From NCBI RefSeq assembly GCF_028372415.1, contig NC_092872.1:548566205-548630204 (forward strand): a stretch of DNA of 64,000 bases, written 5' to 3'. Of this stretch, positions 52,705 to 64,000 are shown piece after piece. Origin of the DNA: Notamacropus eugenii (taxonomy: Eukaryota; Chordata; Mammalia; Diprotodontia; Macropodidae). The stretch's first letter is position 1. The number at the start of each line of letters is the position of its first letter. The notes under the pieces were generated by a model that saw only the letters and a program-made list of their open reading frames with translations, was not told where the DNA came from and searched no databases. Both the position numbers and the translations under genes were made by a program.

Positions 52705-52981
52705 AGCACAGAGGAGAAAATATGTAGAATGAACACTGAATTTGGAAGTATAAGGTCTGAGTCCAAATCCCAGCTGTTACATACTATGTGACCTTGAACA
52801 AATTACTTTCCCTTTTCTGGAGTTGTTTCTTGCCTCTAAATGATTACTGTTAAGGTCCTTTACAATTCCAAATCCAATGTATGGTAATATAAATTTAGTG
52901 GACAGATAAAAGAAGGTGACCAGGTCTGTGTACAAGCTATTGGACTCCTAGAGACTAAGAAGAGTTTTAAATGTAGGCTTT
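52705..52981 (+). repeat. CORE-SINE with L3/CR1-like tail and flank
   Basis: 'gaacactgaatttggaagta', 'gagtccaaatcccagctg', 'actatgtgaccttgaac', 'ttaaggtcctttacaattcc' to about 52885. The remainder is spacer. Confidence 0.6.
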
Positions 52982-53210
52982 TATTGTTGAGTCGTTTCAG
53001 TTGTGTCTGACTCTGTGACCCCATTTGGTGTTTCCTTGGCAAAGACAGTGGAGTGGTTTGCCACTTCCTTCTCCAGCTCATTTCACAGCTGAAGCTGAGG
53101 AAAACAAGATTAAGTGACTTGTCCAGGGTCAGATAGCTAGTATCTACGGGCAGATTTGAACTCAGGTCCTCCTGACCCTAGGACTCTACTTCACCACAGC
53201 TACCCCTTCC
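52982..53210 (-). mobile_element. MAR1/WALLSI-type SINE, antisense
   Basis: 'attgttgagtcgtttcagtt', 'gtgtctgactctgtgacccc', 'tttccttggcaaagacagtg', 'gacttgtccagggtcagata', 'tgaactcaggtcctcctgac'. Low divergence. Confidence 0.88.
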
Positions 53211-54065
53211 AATGTTAGTAGGGCTCATCATATTTTTTCACTTACATGGTTATGTCTGGTAGAATACAATATATTCAAGGTCTGAACAGGACCAAAGTAG
53301 GAGAAAATGTTTGAGCTTAGAAGCATCTAGACTTATCCAAGATCACATAGACTGTTTCCCAGCAGAGTACACCTGGTATGAAACAGCAGTGAGAAACATT
53401 CAAAATCCAGCCTGTCTTCATTCATTCTTACATTTGTTGACCTTACCACTGAAAAAATATTACCCAAAATAACTCATCAAGCACCAACACAAATATGAGA
53501 AGAATGTGAAGACTAGGAATATCTTGAAATTGAAGGGGATGGTCAAAGCCTAGTATTTCAGATTTAATCATTACCTAGCATCTTATTAGCCATATTTCTG
53601 AGAGCTGTGTAAAAGCTTTCAGTACCCATAAAAAGGTTTCAGTACCTATAAAAGTTTCTTTAAAAACAGAGAAAGCCAACATAGATTTTTAACTGATACA
53701 TGTAGATGTTTATATTTCTTTAAATCTTGCATCCTTCGTATAAACTATGCAAATATTCTTCCTAGTTACTACTTATGTTTATAGATATGACTATTGAATG
53801 TGATCTGCCATTTGGGAAATGACTTGATATTGCATAACAAACCCCAGTTCATCACAATCCCCTTCAAGGCAAGGGAGCCACAAATGAAAAGGGCAGGGAT
53901 GGTGATGATGTGAGTCCCTTACAAGGTAGCTATCTCTAGAGACATTAATAGCAGGTGACTTATCACATTTCTAGTCGACTTCAAGATCTGGCCAAAGTTG
54001 ATAATCTTGATTTAGAGGCAAAATCTCCTAACAAATAATGGGAGGGCATGGCCCATGCAGAACTG
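53211..54065. other. Unassigned non-coding sequence
   Basis: No repeat recognised. A small local duplication occurs at about 53618-53655 ('ttcagtacccataaaa' and 'ttcagtacctataaaa'). Confidence 0.35.
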
Positions 54066-54275
54066 AGCCTAGGCAGCTAATGACAGTGGATAGAGCAAAG
54101 GACCTGGAGTCAGAAGATCTAAACTGAAATCCCACCCCACACACTTATAATGCCGCGTGATTTTGAGCAAATCATTTAACCTCTCTCTCAATTTCCTCAT
54201 CTGTAAAATAGGGATAATAGGACTTACCTCCAGGGTACATAAAGTTTACAAAGCACTAAAGAAATTATTATTGCC
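54066..54275 (+). mobile_element. CORE-SINE, sense
   Basis: 'acagtggatagagcaaagg', 'cctggagtcagaagatctaa', 'cctcatctgtaaaataggg', 'tttacaaagcactaaag'. Confidence 0.8.
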
Positions 54276-55634
54276 CTACTTTCAGGAAACATGTGACTCA
54301 ACACTGATTAGGATCTTGGGATGATTCAGCAAACCCTGGTCCCTTAGTTCTCAGGGCAGTCACTTCTCATCACATGCAAGGCTACTGCCCTCTTCTTTCC
54401 TTGAGGGGAGAGATACTGTCCTTTCAGACAATGACCATCCCTCTACTCTTGAGGCACAGTACACCAAGAATTTCTTCCCTATCCCGCAGGCATTTATCTC
54501 CAGTGTCCATTCCAACTACTTAGCCAGAATAATACACTAGAAATATTGATATAATTTACCTGGCTCAGGTTCAGGTCAATTGCCAGACAAGATACCAGAC
54601 CATATCCTAGTCATTCCTTGTATAACTTATTTACTTCCTCACCTCTCCTGGCAAGCTATGCTTAAGAGCAGTCATATATGCTATCTAATGCTTTACACTT
54701 AATAGGTTTTAAAATAAACTTATAACTATCACAAAGACCCTAACTTCTCATTCCCACAAATTTAAAACGACTACCCAAATTCTTAGACTATACATTATAA
54801 ATGTCCTCCCCCTTCACACCTTGTCACTTCAAAAGCAAATTTTTAATTCCAGCTAGAAAATATCCAACTCTAGCAATATCAATTTAAAGTCCATCACTTC
54901 ACAGTTTATGTATTTCAATATTTTAGCTTTTCAATAGTCAATTAGCTAAATATATAAATTAAAGTTCATGAAGGAGAATAAAGCCTAAATTTTGTTAAAA
55001 GTATGGTATCAGGCTCCATTTGCATTTCTAATAGATCTCTGGAGATATGTCTCCTCACTTGCATAACTGGAGGTTATCTGGGTCCCATTTAGCTCCAAGA
55101 TTTTAGGATCCTGAAGTCTTAGTCGTCAACACCTTTTTAATTTGATACTCAGTCTTCAGCACTCTATGTTACTGGTAACTAACTAGGCAATGCTAATACC
55201 ACAATAATGAGAAGGCAACTAGACGCATCAGTTTCCAGGAGAGAATTCCCTAACCTTTGAGTTCCCTGCACCAACGAAATTACAAATCTCATTCTCTCCT
55301 ATAGAAGTGGCATCCTCTGGTAACATCCTCTTCAAATGCCTAACTGGGTAACAAGATGATCCTGGGTTCTTGAAGTATGTAGCGTCAGAATAAATTGTGG
55401 TGTATGCTACAGAGTGAGGAAGGCATAAAGGCAATCATCTACTTTTCAATAACCTGGCTAAGTTCTGAAAGGCTCTTCAGCCCATTGGCCACCTAAGCAA
55501 TGATTTTTGCAGACACAGTGACTCCCACAGAAGGGTTACAATCTTGCATCATGGAGAACAGCCACAAGTAAAATTACAGATCCTTTATGTAATAGTAAGA
55601 TGAAACAATGACAATCTAGTAACTCAAGATTTTC
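54276..55634. other. Intergenic sequence downstream of RRM2
   Basis: Largely unrecognised. 55210-55290 is the SINE 3' module ('ttgagttccctgcaccaacg', 'aaattacaaatctc'). If RRM2 uses a distal poly(A) site, part of this would be transcribed as extended 3'UTR. Confidence 0.4.
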
Positions 55635-56154
55635 ACCTTTCAATAGTACAAATGTGTTTTTTAATTTTTATGTAAAGTGCCAGCTTTATGTACAAACTAT
55701 TTAAAAAAGAATAAAGTAAACTTTTAAAATCTGCTTTGCAGCAAGCAGTGAGGCTGCCATTTTTTCAACTATGTATGGATCTGCCTAGAAACCAAGGATT
55801 TAATTTGTTGCATTACACTAGCTTAAGGGGTCTCCCCATTCTAAAGCCAAAATGGCTAAGACATTCAAGCTACAGAAAGCCATCTAAGATCAGTCTTCTT
55901 GCTAAAGCATTAACACTTTCATTTTCAGATCTTTCACAAAAATCCGAGTAGCTTATGTCAAGTATCACCACATCCTAAGCAACACCACTTGCAAACATTA
56001 AACAAGATTTTTCTGAGGTAGCTACACAAAACTCTCAAATGCCAATAATGGCCGTTACTTAGTACAGTCATTTCACTGTGTAGCATTAAAAGTAACTGAT
56101 TTTCCCGGTGGAAAAAAAAAAAACCAGCTAAGTAATAGCATGTCTTCAGTTCAT
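55635..56154 (-). other. RRM2: RRM2 3'UTR (short form)
   Basis: Follows the stop codon on the minus strand. Words such as ATGAACTGAAGA right after the stop, GTGTAGCTACCTCA and GCAGCCTCACTGCTT, CTGGCACTTTACA recall the human RRM2 3'UTR as remembered, suggesting conservation well beyond coding sequence. Ends near the ATTAAA at 55660-55665, with the cut site expected near 55635-55650. Confidence 0.65.
55660..55665 (-). terminator. RRM2: Probable RRM2 poly(A) signal
   Basis: ATTAAA on the minus strand, about 490 bp after the stop codon and followed by a TTTGTACT-type downstream region. No minus-strand AATAAA was seen by eye between here and the stop codon, nor down to about 54000. Other ATTAAA words on the same strand occur near 55800, 55138 and 54843, so alternative ends are possible. 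Confidence 0.5.
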
Positions 56155-63943
<7,789 letters not shown>

Positions 63944-64000
63944 CTAGTGGACAAACATCAAGATTAAATATCAAGTAGGCTGCAACCTACCCAGCTAGCC
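63944..64000 (-). other. RRM2: RRM2 intron 4 (partial)
   Basis: The intron upstream of exon 5; exons 1-4 lie beyond the window edge. The acceptor CACTAG is at its low-coordinate end. Confidence 0.8.

Noticed and set aside
55706-55716. AATAAA on the plus strand near the RRM2 end
   Set aside because: RRM2 is on the minus strand, so this word is not its poly(A) signal; no plus-strand gene ends here.

Overview
The window looks like marsupial (metatherian) nuclear DNA. It is AT-rich and intron-rich, and most of it is interspersed repeats of kinds known from marsupials: tRNA-headed MAR1/WALLSI-type SINEs with an RTE (BovB-like) tail, MIR/MON1-type CORE-SINEs with an L2 tail, many 5'-truncated L1 3' ends, and old L2 and L3/CR1 LINE pieces. 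The species cannot be fixed from sequence alone. Family names are assigned from remembered consensus sequences, not from a database search.

Only one host gene is secure. The last ~8 kb (56155-63943, minus strand) carries the six 3'-most coding exons of RRM2, the small subunit of ribonucleotide reductase. Every junction is GT-AG, phases agree, and the 244 encoded residues run without a gap to the C-terminal tail that docks on the large subunit. Exons 1-4 and the promoter lie beyond the right edge. A probable proximal poly(A) signal (ATTAAA, read on the minus strand) lies at 55660-55665.

From 1 to about 55.2 kb I see no convincing host protein gene. This looks like an intergenic desert downstream of RRM2. 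It holds (i) layered retroelements, often nested, such as an L3/CR1 copy split by an L1/7SL composite at 9.6-11.1 kb, an L1 tail split by two SINE-type insertions at 3.8-4.8 kb, and an L2 split by a hAT MITE at 37.8-38.7 kb; (ii) two copies of one palindromic hAT MITE and a larger hAT fragment with an 8-bp target duplication; (iii) LTR-like fossils at 16.3-17.0, 29.4-30.1 and about 45.8-46.35 kb, the last two being inverted copies of one family; (iv) long polypurine/polypyrimidine and GATA/CA microsatellites; and (v) repeat-poor stretches (about 6.7, 14.7, 36.1, 43.2-44.2 and 48.1-48.5 kb) that read like conserved non-coding elements and may be regulatory.

No unmistakably new system was found. 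The points most worth checking are a 7SL-RNA-derived element with an internal deletion of the SRP S domain (33.75-34.01 kb, parallel to but not identical with the origin of primate Alu), the L1/7SL composite insertion, the LINE/SINE pair sharing a 3' tail (23.9, 31.95 and 35.07 kb), and a splice-site-flanked 91-bp candidate exon at 50.73 kb.
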